From a virus: a stretch of 64,000 nt of DNA. The position numbers and the translations under genes were made by a program. Shown in pieces: positions 32,701 through 39,689 of this stretch; the first letter of the stretch is position 1, and each line of letters starts with the position of its first letter. The stretch is from positions 62,001-126,000 of IMG/VR virus record IMGVR_UViG_3300037010_001702. One strand, given 5' to 3'. Under the pieces are notes generated by a model. That model worked only from the letters and a program-made list of their open reading frames with translations. It made no database searches and was not told the origin of the DNA.

Positions 32701-32863
32701 TGGTTCTGTAATCTCAACCGAGGATGTCAGAATCTTGTTCAAGCCAGCCGAAGATGGTGCTTTTGCAGTTAAGAACGTTGATGACGAATCCGAATTTCCA
32801 GATGGCATCTACCTATCGCGCAAGCAAGTAGATGAAATTTTAGAGATGATCGAAACATATTGA
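29756..32863 (+). CDS. Late 1035-aa protein with N-terminal ligase-like nucleotidyltransferase domain
   Basis: Residues 1-315 show the polynucleotide-ligase motif series: motif I IITEKLDGANLWF (Lys40), FTSREGKSPKKGRFYD, motif III GDMVEVEILFGRQPN (105-119), motif IV GVEGVVVRDP (290-295) and motif V SQIKIVDKD. Residues about 315-500 are helical. About 740-860 are extremely acidic, with a tandem DDEEDRG duplication and a KPKKKKKKKDKDKD run. The C-terminus is a separate alpha/beta domain. The exact late promoter suggests a virion-associated or late-assembly protein. No other ligase I recall has such a size. RNA or DNA specificity cannot be told. Confidence 0.8.
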   Translation: MTSILSTVVLLEGITHLEDLPPGEFIRTVKTLKDKIITEKLDGANLWFGLDENGLFTSREGKSPKKGRFYDVSDYPMVANYNGFRAAHLALEKAKPVIERYLEEGDMVEVEILFGRQPNTVTYGVSDKNFIVILRGVNGTPDDRIKALAKAVDKKTVTVESTIVSSPDGEILQQDDEKVKWEFTQVAPISTKKVDTSGADDLLKQLEKFLGMKNDVLNDKTNGEVAELSLNKVPKEQREEAKAERDKVLAHILNNFKIPIKEMLLGKFVRKIKPFLQDSNLHPSEDIGVEGVVVRDPVTGSQIKIVDKDVFTAINAFNSAVRNSIAGLVRTTDQDAAIEMRGGAFGQAKIRIAEIMGAKELAMSSGVKRFITKFKAETPQATAQALADSLHIESFGSIKTKVSSILKNAISEVNSILDEFKKDSGEFKLKLKTGKEIGITPEIMKRTLTAFAETKKDILDVNARVLRSSTPTELVLALYGKTIESLFDGAEDVKESYTLLKTINEDDAASGASQGATPATNGAVPEVISGTTSSAVIAPLPKMLMKGAKMITRRIRKFKAGSRFPIPKAIKAEGKIPLHKSMTEDWAHTRDLKFATDVDDTAGAKNDIEFNRLRNNVNIGNKVTQMDVNRYLDKAHELNDEVDTVTFGMETDDGKIAKVYVNAAQADEFEKALSVLLGQQDDLEVVINDLAAKYDIVDIEWPEGYVSNTSGDALAATAEQTPEEPVVTKVNDDGEPEIHLGLEGGESDELDSSDQQDVASAESDIESAADTDLNLDADDEEDRGDDEEDRGGDEGGDDNELDVSGSDDTDKPKKKKKKKDKDKDIDLDIDLNASDIEEAACRSGRVISEDSTAAQSSISAFLQSMGVDTSSNTSVAAQLASPKVKANLSKVGANSSLLKTINNASAKLAPAKPNVAPSNAAPQFNGFVAKGDIIAEDAVDQGKWIIAKLGSAGLMLRVTGLSFKIDDQETVKLQHILEKHKTGSVISTEDVRILFKPAEDGAFAVKNVDDESEFPDGIYLSRKQVDEILEMIETY
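32086..32127 (+). repeat. 21-bp exact tandem duplication
   Basis: Two identical 21-bp units starting tgacgatgaggaagat (32086-32106, 32107-32127), encoding the duplicated acidic heptapeptide in the giant ligase-like protein. Confidence 0.9.
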
Positions 32864-32879
32864 TTTTCGAATAAGACAT

Positions 32880-33551
32880 ATGAAATTTAATTATGAAGAG
32901 ATGGAAGCTCTCTCCTTCAAGGGAAAGCGCTTTTATCAAACCCCAAGTGGCAAGTTCTATCCATCAATCACTACGGTGTTGGGTGGTACTACCCCTCCTG
33001 AAAAAGCTGATGCTTTGAAAAATTGGCAGGCATCTTTAGGAATGGACGTAGCGCAAAAGAAGACGCAAGAAGCTGCCGATAGGGGTACATCAGTGCACTT
33101 GATGATTGAGCGCTACTTGAAGAAGGAACCCGTTATCCAGGGTGAGAAGTTCGACAGCAGCATTATTACGTCCTTCAATGGGCTGAAGCTAAAGCTGAAC
33201 GCTATTGAAGAAGTTTGGGGACAGGAAGTTGCTCTCTATTCTGACCTTCTTGAAATTGCCGGTCGGTGCGACTGCATTGGTGTTTATAAGGGTAAGGAAT
33301 GCATCATTGACTTCAAGACGGCTGGCCGCTTGAAGGGCGATAAGGATATCGATGATTACAAACTGCAGCTGACAGCATATGCGATTATGCACAATGAGAT
33401 ATTTGGAACAGATATCTCAGATGGTGTTATTCTTATGACATCTGCTGGGGGATTCCCACAGGAGTTTAGAGTTAATCTTTTAGACTATGTTGATAAGTTG
33501 GCAGATAGAGTGGATAAATTTTACGTACAGTTAGAAGCTGAAATAGCTTAA
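32880..33551 (+). CDS. PD-(D/E)XK exonuclease (RecB/Cas4-like)
   Basis: A 223-aa nuclease. RGTSVHLMIERYLK (His73) is the N-terminal motif of RecB-family nucleases. GQEVALYSDLLEIAGRCDCI carries the metal-binding Asp131, GKECIIDFKTAGRLK gives Asp144 and Lys146, and YKLQLTAYAIMHNEIFG is the QxxxY-type motif IV. Similar exonucleases occur in T4-like cyanophages. It probably degrades host DNA or processes recombination ends. It starts 16 nt after the giant gene and precedes a run of unknown genes. Confidence 0.85.
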   Translation: MKFNYEEMEALSFKGKRFYQTPSGKFYPSITTVLGGTTPPEKADALKNWQASLGMDVAQKKTQEAADRGTSVHLMIERYLKKEPVIQGEKFDSSIITSFNGLKLKLNAIEEVWGQEVALYSDLLEIAGRCDCIGVYKGKECIIDFKTAGRLKGDKDIDDYKLQLTAYAIMHNEIFGTDISDGVILMTSAGGFPQEFRVNLLDYVDKLADRVDKFYVQLEAEIA

Positions 33552-33560
33552 GGAAACAGA

Positions 33561-34193
33561 ATGTGTAATATTCTCATTAGTCTTGGAAAACCAGCTACAT
33601 CTGATCTGCTGGATGCAATTATGGTGGCTTTAGCCTCTGGATGGGGTACTCCAACAGTCACTACAGCTGGTACCACAACGGTAATTAGCTTTGATAGTGA
33701 AAGCGTTGAAGCAAATCCGATTCCAAGCCCAGACACAGAAATGCCAAGCCCAGAAGACTTCGTTGCGGTTGCTACTTTGGAGCTGCCACCAGCTCCAGTA
33801 GAAGATCCATCCACCACGGTTGCCTTGGGACAAGAGCCGGCCTTAATTCAACAGACAACCATTGAACTGCCGAATGTCATTATTAAGTCGCTCTCACTCA
33901 CAACACAGATTAAAGCATTATTCGATTCATCTATCTCAACGTCAGTGCTGAAGGTTGCTAAAGACAAAACGAGACCAGCAGAACAGGGATTCGAAATGTT
34001 TATGTTTGGTGGTATGAGCTACAGGTACCCATTAAGTGATGGATTGATCAACGTGGTTGTTGCATTTACTGATTCTGATTCTCAACAGTTTAGTACATCA
34101 CTTACTGTGTGCAGCAACGAGGATACAGGAATTGAAGAGATTGTGTTTGGCAGTGCTGATGCTGAGAAGCTTGCACCATACTTGAGCGTGTAA
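33561..34193 (+). CDS. Hypothetical protein with Pro/Glu-rich linker (210 aa)
   Basis: Residues 1-45 form a small domain. Residues 48-95 are rich in Pro/Ser/Glu (NPIPSPDTEMPSPEDF; ELPPAPVEDPSTT) and flexible. The C-terminal half (IIKSLSLTTQIKALFDSSIS; FMFGGMSYRYPLSDGLINVV) looks globular. AAGGAAACAGA precedes the ATG. I recognise no family. Confidence 0.55.
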   Translation: MCNILISLGKPATSDLLDAIMVALASGWGTPTVTTAGTTTVISFDSESVEANPIPSPDTEMPSPEDFVAVATLELPPAPVEDPSTTVALGQEPALIQQTTIELPNVIIKSLSLTTQIKALFDSSISTSVLKVAKDKTRPAEQGFEMFMFGGMSYRYPLSDGLINVVVAFTDSDSQQFSTSLTVCSNEDTGIEEIVFGSADAEKLAPYLSV

Positions 34194-34194
34194 C

Positions 34195-34935
34195 ATGGGC
34201 ATGTACCTGCGCAATAACATCGTTTTCAGAATATCCTCTGCAGAAGCTATTGCCAACTTTAAGAGAGCGCAAGCGGCTTCATTCCTTCAACTAACCCGTA
34301 AAGAGTTGGTGTTTGATGAAGCTGCTAAGGAATCAATTCTTCTTGAGTTTGACCGCTTCTCACAGTGGGTATTCAAGATCGAAAAGCTTTGTCTCACATC
34401 AAACTCTCACACTTTGCCTCCAACTTTGATGGCATCTGTCAAAGAATACTTTGTAGATGAACTAAATACTATCGAGGCAGTTATGGATAGTTATCCAGAT
34501 GTTTTCTCGGCAAACGTTAGAGTGTTCGCAAAGATGATTCACACATACTCTAGTGGTATTGTTCTGGAGATATTGGACACAATACAGTCAGACAGAATGG
34601 ACTATGGATTCTTACAGATCATTAAGTGTATCTCAAACTATCTGCAGCACCTATTGCTTTCATTTCACGAATTCAATAATAATATCATCACACATAACAC
34701 GAAACCATTTGTGTGTGCACCTAATTTTTGCACGTCAAAGAATTCAACAAAATTTATACCTGAGACCCATAGAATAAAATTCTATACCGAAAACAAAGTT
34801 GGTAGTGTTTACGTCCTAAAAGACTATTCTGATAAATTTTTATTTACTCCTGCGGTTGAACACTTCAACACGCTAGGAGTAACGATTATTCCAGAAGATG
34901 AAGAGCACACTGAATTTGTATGTTTGGATAAATAA
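34195..34935 (+). CDS. Hypothetical protein (246 aa)
   Basis: A largely helical protein (AEAIANFKRAQAASFLQLTR; FVDELNTIEAVMDSYPDVFS; IIKCISNYLQHLLLSFHEFN) with a beta-type C-terminal domain. It starts 1 nt after the preceding stop, so the two are co-translated. No recognised motif. The last third (34660-34935) is more AT-rich than the first. Confidence 0.55.
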   Translation: MGMYLRNNIVFRISSAEAIANFKRAQAASFLQLTRKELVFDEAAKESILLEFDRFSQWVFKIEKLCLTSNSHTLPPTLMASVKEYFVDELNTIEAVMDSYPDVFSANVRVFAKMIHTYSSGIVLEILDTIQSDRMDYGFLQIIKCISNYLQHLLLSFHEFNNNIITHNTKPFVCAPNFCTSKNSTKFIPETHRIKFYTENKVGSVYVLKDYSDKFLFTPAVEHFNTLGVTIIPEDEEHTEFVCLDK

Positions 34936-34954
34936 TTTTAGCACTTAGGATTTT

Positions 34955-35650
34955 ATGGAATCATTACTAAACACGCTGGTTCAACTAGCATCATCTTTAT
35001 CGCCAACAGCCTTCTTAGGGGTATTAACACTTGTTGTAGGAACGATTATTTCAACGATAAAGGTAATGATGCACTTGTCCAGTAAGAAGAAAAAACCAGG
35101 TATATTTAGCTTTCTGACTGGACAGGCAGAAGCGGCTGTATCCGATGACGTCACAATTCAAGACATCCACCATAAGATTAACGCGCTTGTTACAACGATT
35201 GATAGATTATCAACCACAAGTCTTACTGAGAGCAGTACTAAGCGCATTATGACAGGACTTGCAGAAATCAAAAGAGAAGTACAGGAACTAGATGAGGACT
35301 TCCAGCGCATCGACACTAACCTTCACGCCATGAAGGAAGAGATTAGCAACTGCTTCAAGGCAATCATTGCAGAATTTGCAGACATTAAGCACTACATGAA
35401 GATGCATGATGTTAGCGTCCATACAGATTCAGAGGCAGCTAAGGAACTTCAACAGCGCATTCACGGTATTCTTGTTCGTGCCATATCCCAGATTGAAAAA
35501 GCTGACGAGTTCACCCGTACAACAGTACCTGAATTTAGAAGCTACCACAAGGAAATTAGCAAGGACATTAGTGACCTGAGCCGTGACATAGCACTCGTGG
35601 AAAGAAGTTTGCAAAACCAAATAAATACATCAGCAGTCAAGCTACGTTAA
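34955..35650 (+). CDS. Membrane-anchored coiled-coil protein (231 aa)
   Basis: One transmembrane segment at residues 18-40 (TAFLGVLTLVVGTIISTIKV) is followed by a Lys-rich stop-transfer run (SSKKKKPG) and a long predicted coiled coil (IHHKINALVTTIDRLSTTSL; IKREVQELDEDFQRIDTNLH; ISDLSRDIALVERSLQNQIN). The arrangement resembles inner-membrane spacer or antiholin-type proteins but lacks specific motifs. Function unknown. Confidence 0.6.
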   Translation: MESLLNTLVQLASSLSPTAFLGVLTLVVGTIISTIKVMMHLSSKKKKPGIFSFLTGQAEAAVSDDVTIQDIHHKINALVTTIDRLSTTSLTESSTKRIMTGLAEIKREVQELDEDFQRIDTNLHAMKEEISNCFKAIIAEFADIKHYMKMHDVSVHTDSEAAKELQQRIHGILVRAISQIEKADEFTRTTVPEFRSYHKEISKDISDLSRDIALVERSLQNQINTSAVKLR

Positions 35651-35672
35651 AACCCCATAACATAGAGGCATT

Positions 35673-36308
35673 ATGAAAAGCCCATTCATCATAATTCAAG
35701 AATTTCTATCTCCCCTAGTTTGCGAACAAATCGTCAATGACATCAAGATACTTGATCCAGACAGGGACGAGGCGGGAGACCCTAAGAAGCTTGAGCGCTA
35801 TAACCTTATGTGGGAAGAGGAAATTGCTTCACGCTTTAGAGAGCACATTCCTGAAGTTGAAGAGCACTACTCAGCTACATATCGTGGTTTAGAGAAGCCA
35901 GTATTTCAGTACTTTCCGGAGAACTCTAAAGCTCCAGCCCAAAATCCAGGTTGTGAAAATTCAACTTACCTTCGCAAGAAGTGGGTTATGAACAAGGACG
36001 TTGACCTTGTCGGATACATCTGGTTAAAGGACTTTAATGATCAGGTTCCTCTTGATCCAAACCATGAAGTCTTTGGTGGCAAACTTGAATTCCCAGTCTA
36101 CAACTTTAGCATTGTACCACAGCGAGGTACGCTGGTTCTATTCCCAGCAGGTCCTCACTTCATCACAGTCATATCACCTATCCTTCTTGGCGACCTTTAT
36201 CAGATTAAGCTGAACGTGTGTATCAAGGAAACTGGCGGTGGCAGATGGTTTTATCAGCCCAAAAACTTCCCCGGTAAGTGGGAACAGTGGTTTGAAGGCC
36301 ACTTCTAA
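35673..36308 (+). CDS. 2-oxoglutarate/Fe(II) oxygenase-like protein
   Basis: A 211-aa protein with the double-stranded beta-helix signature of phage prolyl-hydroxylase-like enzymes. VGYIWLKDFND leads to EVFGGKLEFPVYNFSIVPQR, then GTLVLFPAGPHFITVISPIL, GDLYQIKLNV. The distal metal His in GPHFITV and the GGKLEF strand are clear. The usual HxD before GGxL is not: the local sequence is DFNDQVPLDPNHEVFGG, where His occurs without the spaced Asp. It may be inactive or use a variant metal site. Such proteins are frequent in T4-like environmental phages. Confidence 0.65.
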   Translation: MKSPFIIIQEFLSPLVCEQIVNDIKILDPDRDEAGDPKKLERYNLMWEEEIASRFREHIPEVEEHYSATYRGLEKPVFQYFPENSKAPAQNPGCENSTYLRKKWVMNKDVDLVGYIWLKDFNDQVPLDPNHEVFGGKLEFPVYNFSIVPQRGTLVLFPAGPHFITVISPILLGDLYQIKLNVCIKETGGGRWFYQPKNFPGKWEQWFEGHF

Positions 36309-36382
36309 GTCGAAATCATTAGTTTGGTGCATAGAAATCAAGCATCCGGCTCGACTAATAAGAACACTTTAGCCAGTGCCAG

Positions 36383-36411
36383 TTTACGCTGGGCTTTGAA
36401 TGGGTTACAAT
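36383..36411 (+). promoter_or_regulatory. Sigma70-type promoter
   Basis: TTTACG (36383-36388), 17 bp, TACAAT (36406-36411), 26 nt before the ATG at 36438. Confidence 0.6.
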
Positions 36412-36437
36412 AATTCATTACATTCGAAAGCACTTAT

Positions 36438-36605
36438 ATGTTCACTATCTGTATCATCGTTTCTCTTTTCTGCAATGTTGCTCTTTCCTTTGTTATCGCC
36501 AACATCGTGGGTAAGCAGCAAAAGGACAAAGATGACATCAAGAACCTCCAGGACAAAGTTCTTGTGCTTGAAAGCAAGACAAAGAATATCGTAGCTGAAG
36601 ACTAA
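36438..36605 (+). CDS. Small membrane protein with charged helix (55 aa)
   Basis: A short gene: MFTICIIVSLFCNVALSFVI, then a Gly-Lys turn and a charged helix (KDKDDIKNLQDKVLVLESKT). It is a one-pass membrane protein with a cytoplasmic or periplasmic coiled coil of i-spanin-like shape but half the size. A sigma70-type promoter precedes it. Its stop overlaps the ATG of the broken gene at 36605 (TAATG). Confidence 0.55.
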   Translation: MFTICIIVSLFCNVALSFVIANIVGKQQKDKDDIKNLQDKVLVLESKTKNIVAED

Positions 36606-36725
36606 TGTCAGCTTTTTGATAAGTTCTCACTCGAGAAGAAGCGAGCTATCCTAGATAAGCGTAAGCTTATCTACCTGCAGTTCAAGCAGAAACAAATAAG
36701 TGGTGGCATTCTTCTCGTTGGTGAT

Positions 36726-36788
36726 TGCCCATGCCCTGCCCATGCCCATGCCCTGCCCTGCCCTGCCCTGCCCTGCCCTGCCCTGCCC
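36726..36788 (+). repeat. TGCCC pentanucleotide microsatellite
   Basis: Twelve TGCCC units, the last eight perfect and contiguous (36749-36788); the first four are interrupted by single A residues at 36731, 36742 and 36748. It lies inside the broken gene at 36605. A 5-bp unit changes the frame with every gain or loss. Confidence 0.95.
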
Positions 36789-36867
36789 AAGGCTCCAACG
36801 GCATCAGGCTATCATACTTCCTTCTACGCACTCAATCACTGCTCTGGCTGGTTAAATGAACAGCCAG

Positions 36868-36902
36868 TGAAAATGGCACTTATTGAAGAAGTGCCATTTT
36901 CA
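36868..36902. terminator. Bidirectional terminator between convergent blocks
   Basis: A perfect 14-bp stem TGAAAATGGCACTT / AAGTGCCATTTTCA with a 7-nt loop, preceded by a 7-bp hairpin (CTGGCTG/CAGCCAG, 36844-36867). A/T-rich stem ends serve both strands. It separates the + genes from the - strand virion block. A 15-bp direct repeat AGTACGCTAAACCAC follows at 36907 and 36937. Confidence 0.8.
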
Positions 36903-36970
36903 AATGAGTACGCTAAACCACCTGACTAAACTACTAAGTACGCTAAACCACGCGTCGCTAATCGAGCTGC

Positions 36971-38560
36971 TTAAGCGCTCTTAACCTTAGAGCGCCAGTA
37001 TGATACTCCACCCTTATCAGTACCCGAGACGGCGTTTCCAACTCCATCGTGGTGAATAAGCCCGTACATGAACTCGCCCATGGTGAAATTTGGGTATTGG
37101 ACTGACCATGATGTCTGAGCGATCGTCTTGTTGGCGATCTTAGTCTTACCAGACGAAACGTAGTTCTGGTAGTACGGCTTAAATTCCAATTGAAAGAACT
37201 TGATCATTGCCCGAGTTGACTTTGCAGGGTCAATTCTATTTTCACACGTTGGTGAAAGGTTGAGCAGGCCAAAATACTTCACCGCGATAGCGTCAAGCAT
37301 CTGATAAAGTCCAGTAGCTGAAGATGTAGGATTCTTAGCAGCTGGGTCGAGACCACTTTCGATGGTAGCAACTGTCAAGATGAAGTTTGCTTCCTCAGGA
37401 GTTAATCCCTCGGCGGAACACTCGGCGAGAATTACGTCCTTTACTGTCTGCACGGGTGGGGGGTCACCAATAGCACATGCTGCTCTGTACTTGTTTTTGT
37501 TGTTAGCTGGAAGATCCGGTGTCTGTTCGTCTGATGGTGTCTTCGGTGGAAGATTAGTATCGGCTGGAAGAGTTTGAGGGCAGTCAGCGTTAGAGTTAAT
37601 AGCTTCATTCGAAGTCATTCCAACGTTTGTGCGCGTTACTGGAGTAGAAGGTCCTGAACCTCCACCGCTTCCGCCAGATGTTGCTAGCTCTGTTGAACCA
37701 TTCAGGTAAGGGGCTGGATCAACTGGATTGCCAAACTTTCCCTTGTGCATTTCAAAGTGAAGATGGGCTCCTGTACCTATGCCGACATTTCCTTCCTTCG
37801 CAATCTTCTGACCTGCAGCAACGTGTTGTCCTACGGCAACATAAGCTTCTGACCAGTGTCCATAAACGGTAGTGGCAACTAAACGGCCTTGCGCGTCGTT
37901 GTGTTCAATGAAGATTACATTACCCCAACCCGTACCAGGCCCACAGCGCACTACAGTACCGTCTCCAGCTGCTAGAATATTTCCAAGCGAGTGATCCTTT
38001 CTGGCAAAGTCCATTCCCTTGTGATTGGAAGTCGCGCCTGCTGCAGGCGGTCTGCGAGGACCAAAGTTGCACGTAACATGAGTGTCACCATCAAGAGGTA
38101 TTACGAACTTAACTATACCATCCTTGTCAGCAGACTTAGGATAGAAGTTGAACTCACGAGCATCAATAATCCCAGCTCCATCTGAAGCTGTGACCATCAC
38201 CCTGTAATTCTTATTCGCGTCAGCTTCAGCTATGGTGCAGTTGATTACGCCAGTAGCTGGATCAATCGAGAATCCTGGAATGCTGATTCCACTAATTGAC
38301 CATGTTGGCGTACGAGTTGACCCATCCGTTAGCTTGAACGTTTCATTGACGTGAAGCGCGAGGTCAGAAGTAAGAGAGGTATTCTCAATTCTATCGGGTG
38401 CTTTAACCGGATCAGCATCATCCATTAAGCCGGTAGGGTTTCCAGCTCTCCTCATATAGCAATCTATATTCTCGTGGAGTTGGATGTCGGTAGGCTGTCT
38501 AAACTCTGGAATGGGAGTCCATAAAGCGGCCTTTGCCGGTTGTACGCAGCCACAGCTCAT
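36971..38560 (-). CDS. Dual peptidoglycan hydrolase: M23 peptidase + lytic transglycosylase
   Basis: A 529-aa protein. Residues about 55-140 form an Ig/cadherin-like domain (LALHVNETFKLTDGSTRTPT). Residues about 155-290 are an M23 zinc peptidase with His180/Asp184 in NHKGMDFA and GAHLHFEMH (His266, His268). A Gly/Ser/Pro linker leads to an SLT-like transglycosylase at about 375-525 with Glu401 in ATIESGLDP and SATGLYQML. It could be a lysis enzyme, since it is coupled (ATGA) to the spanin genes, or a tail-tip enzyme. No signal peptide is present, so export would need a holin. Confidence 0.85.
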   Translation of the reverse strand: MSCGCVQPAKAALWTPIPEFRQPTDIQLHENIDCYMRRAGNPTGLMDDADPVKAPDRIENTSLTSDLALHVNETFKLTDGSTRTPTWSISGISIPGFSIDPATGVINCTIAEADANKNYRVMVTASDGAGIIDAREFNFYPKSADKDGIVKFVIPLDGDTHVTCNFGPRRPPAAGATSNHKGMDFARKDHSLGNILAAGDGTVVRCGPGTGWGNVIFIEHNDAQGRLVATTVYGHWSEAYVAVGQHVAAGQKIAKEGNVGIGTGAHLHFEMHKGKFGNPVDPAPYLNGSTELATSGGSGGGSGPSTPVTRTNVGMTSNEAINSNADCPQTLPADTNLPPKTPSDEQTPDLPANNKNKYRAACAIGDPPPVQTVKDVILAECSAEGLTPEEANFILTVATIESGLDPAAKNPTSSATGLYQMLDAIAVKYFGLLNLSPTCENRIDPAKSTRAMIKFFQLEFKPYYQNYVSSGKTKIANKTIAQTSWSVQYPNFTMGEFMYGLIHHDGVGNAVSGTDKGGVSYWRSKVKSA

Positions 38561-38949
38561 TTAACTTCTTTGCTGATGGCAGCCTTAGCCTCACCAGCTT
38601 GAGCGTCAATCGCGTCATTAGCCGCCTTGGTGTTTTCAGATTTAGCTTGTTCATCTAACTTGGATTGCTCATCATTGAAAAATGAAGCGATGCCAATGAT
38701 TTGATTTTCAAGAGCCTTTGTACGAATCTCAGTTGATATGATCCAGCGAGCAATGTCTGACTGCTTCGCGGTATCAACGTCAAGCTTCTTCTGCACTTCT
38801 GGAAGAGTCATTAGTTCCTTTGGAGGAATCTTTACAACATACTTCACGCTTTCAGCCACTTGCTGTTCTGGCTTTACGATGTCTGGGTTATTCCAGCTGC
38901 AGGCTGGAATAAGAACAGCTAGAGCGATAATGGTTAGGATGCGTTTCAT
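38557..38949 (-). CDS. Outer-membrane spanin-like lipoprotein (Rz1-like)
   Basis: The start at 38949 follows GGAGACAATA and overlaps the upstream stop (TAATG). The 130-aa product has a lipoprotein signal peptide MKRILTIIALAVLIPACSW with lipobox IPAC, then a mature domain with helical stretches (QQVAESVKYVVKIPPKELM; AISKEVK end). Position directly after a membrane-anchored coiled-coil protein and before a peptidoglycan hydrolase fits an o-spanin that joins inner and outer membranes at lysis. It is longer than classical Rz1 proteins. Confidence 0.7.
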   Translation of the reverse strand: MKRILTIIALAVLIPACSWNNPDIVKPEQQVAESVKYVVKIPPKELMTLPEVQKKLDVDTAKQSDIARWIISTEIRTKALENQIIGIASFFNDEQSKLDEQAKSENTKAANDAIDAQAGEAKAAISKEVK

Positions 38950-39407
38950 TATTGTCTCCATTCATTCTGCACACCGCGGATAGTTTCACGAAGAACTGGG
39001 GCTACTGCGCCGTCATTCTTTGGATCCTTCAACATGTCATCAATCTTTCCATTAAGACTGGCGATTACCTTCTTGTCATTCTGGGAAGCTAGTGCAAGGT
39101 CGTTGATGACCTTTTGAGCTGCAGCTCTTTCTGAAAGAAGGGATTTTACCGTCCCAAGGTTTGTTTGATTTGCTTCTGAGAACTTCATAGCATTATCCTT
39201 CAAGACTATATTATTCTCCTGAAGGATTTTGTTGTTTGCTTCTAGAGTATTCTTCTGCTCCTCTAGCGTTGCTACTTGTGTTCTCAAGTGGTGAATGTAG
39301 TACAACGTACCACTTATCGCCACGGCAGCCAAGGCTATGACAACAGCTCCAATTATAAGTTTGGCTTGACCTAAAGGTCCTTCAGCAAGGCTGCTAATGA
39401 TTGACAT
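38949..39407 (-). CDS. Inner-membrane spanin-like protein (Rz-like)
   Basis: A 152-aa type II membrane protein: one transmembrane segment at residues about 16-38 (LIIGAVVIALAAVAISGTLY), then a long periplasmic coiled coil (LRTQVATLEEQKNTLEANNK...). This is the topology of Rz i-spanins. It has a good GGAGAAAAAT ribosome-binding site and is coupled to the lipoprotein gene. The two probably form the spanin complex that completes Gram-negative host lysis, which implies a Gram-negative host. Confidence 0.75.
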   Translation of the reverse strand: MSIISSLAEGPLGQAKLIIGAVVIALAAVAISGTLYYIHHLRTQVATLEEQKNTLEANNKILQENNIVLKDNAMKFSEANQTNLGTVKSLLSERAAAQKVINDLALASQNDKKVIASLNGKIDDMLKDPKNDGAVAPVLRETIRGVQNEWRQ

Positions 39408-39441
39408 ATTTTTCTCCGTTATGTTTTATTGCTGTCCGAAA

Positions 39442-39678
39442 TTAGACAACTGTGGATGCAAGACTTACGTATCCCTTTCTATTGGATGACCACGTGACTT
39501 GAACATTGTTTTCATCGATGTGCGTTACTGACAATGGGAATGCTTTTTGAAGATCTCCATTGTCATCATACACCTTAGCGTCGACAGCTGGGTAGTGCCC
39601 GAAGCCGTGGAAGATATTCCATACCTTGGCTTCAGAAACTTGGGTGTATGTAAAGAATTTGATACCACCTGTTGACAT
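39442..39678 (-). CDS. Small fibre-module protein (78 aa)
   Basis: A stand-alone copy of a beta module found repeatedly in this region: VWNIFHGFGHYPAVDAKVYD, then DENNVQVTWSSNRKGYVSLA. The pattern is W.I.H..G..P.V.V.D.NG....P.SVT..D.N.V...F....G, about 70 residues. GGAGAAAAAAT precedes the ATG. It may decorate or cap fibres. It forms a tight pair with the next small gene. Confidence 0.65.
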   Translation of the reverse strand: MSTGGIKFFTYTQVSEAKVWNIFHGFGHYPAVDAKVYDDNGDLQKAFPLSVTHIDENNVQVTWSSNRKGYVSLASTVV

Positions 39679-39689
39679 ATTTTTTCTCC

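Larger units (their letters stand above)
36605..36929 (+). pseudogene. Broken gene with T5 frameshift and pentanucleotide tract
   Basis: The ATG at 36605 is coupled to the preceding stop but meets TGA after four codons. Removing one T from the TTTTT run (36613-36617) would give MSAFDKFSLEKKRAILDKRK and continue QKQISGGILLVGDCP. A TGCCC repeat tract then interrupts what looks like one domain, which resumes GYHTSFYALNHCSGWLNEQ before running into the terminator. GGILLVGDxP...CSGWLN is reminiscent of uracil-DNA-glycosylase-fold phage proteins, but I am not sure. As read, no full-length product is possible. Confidence 0.55.

Noticed and set aside
36907-36951. 15-bp direct repeat AGTACGCTAAACCAC at 30-bp period, considered as a CRISPR-like or attachment site
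   Set aside because: Only two copies and no associated genes; probably a local duplication next to the terminator.
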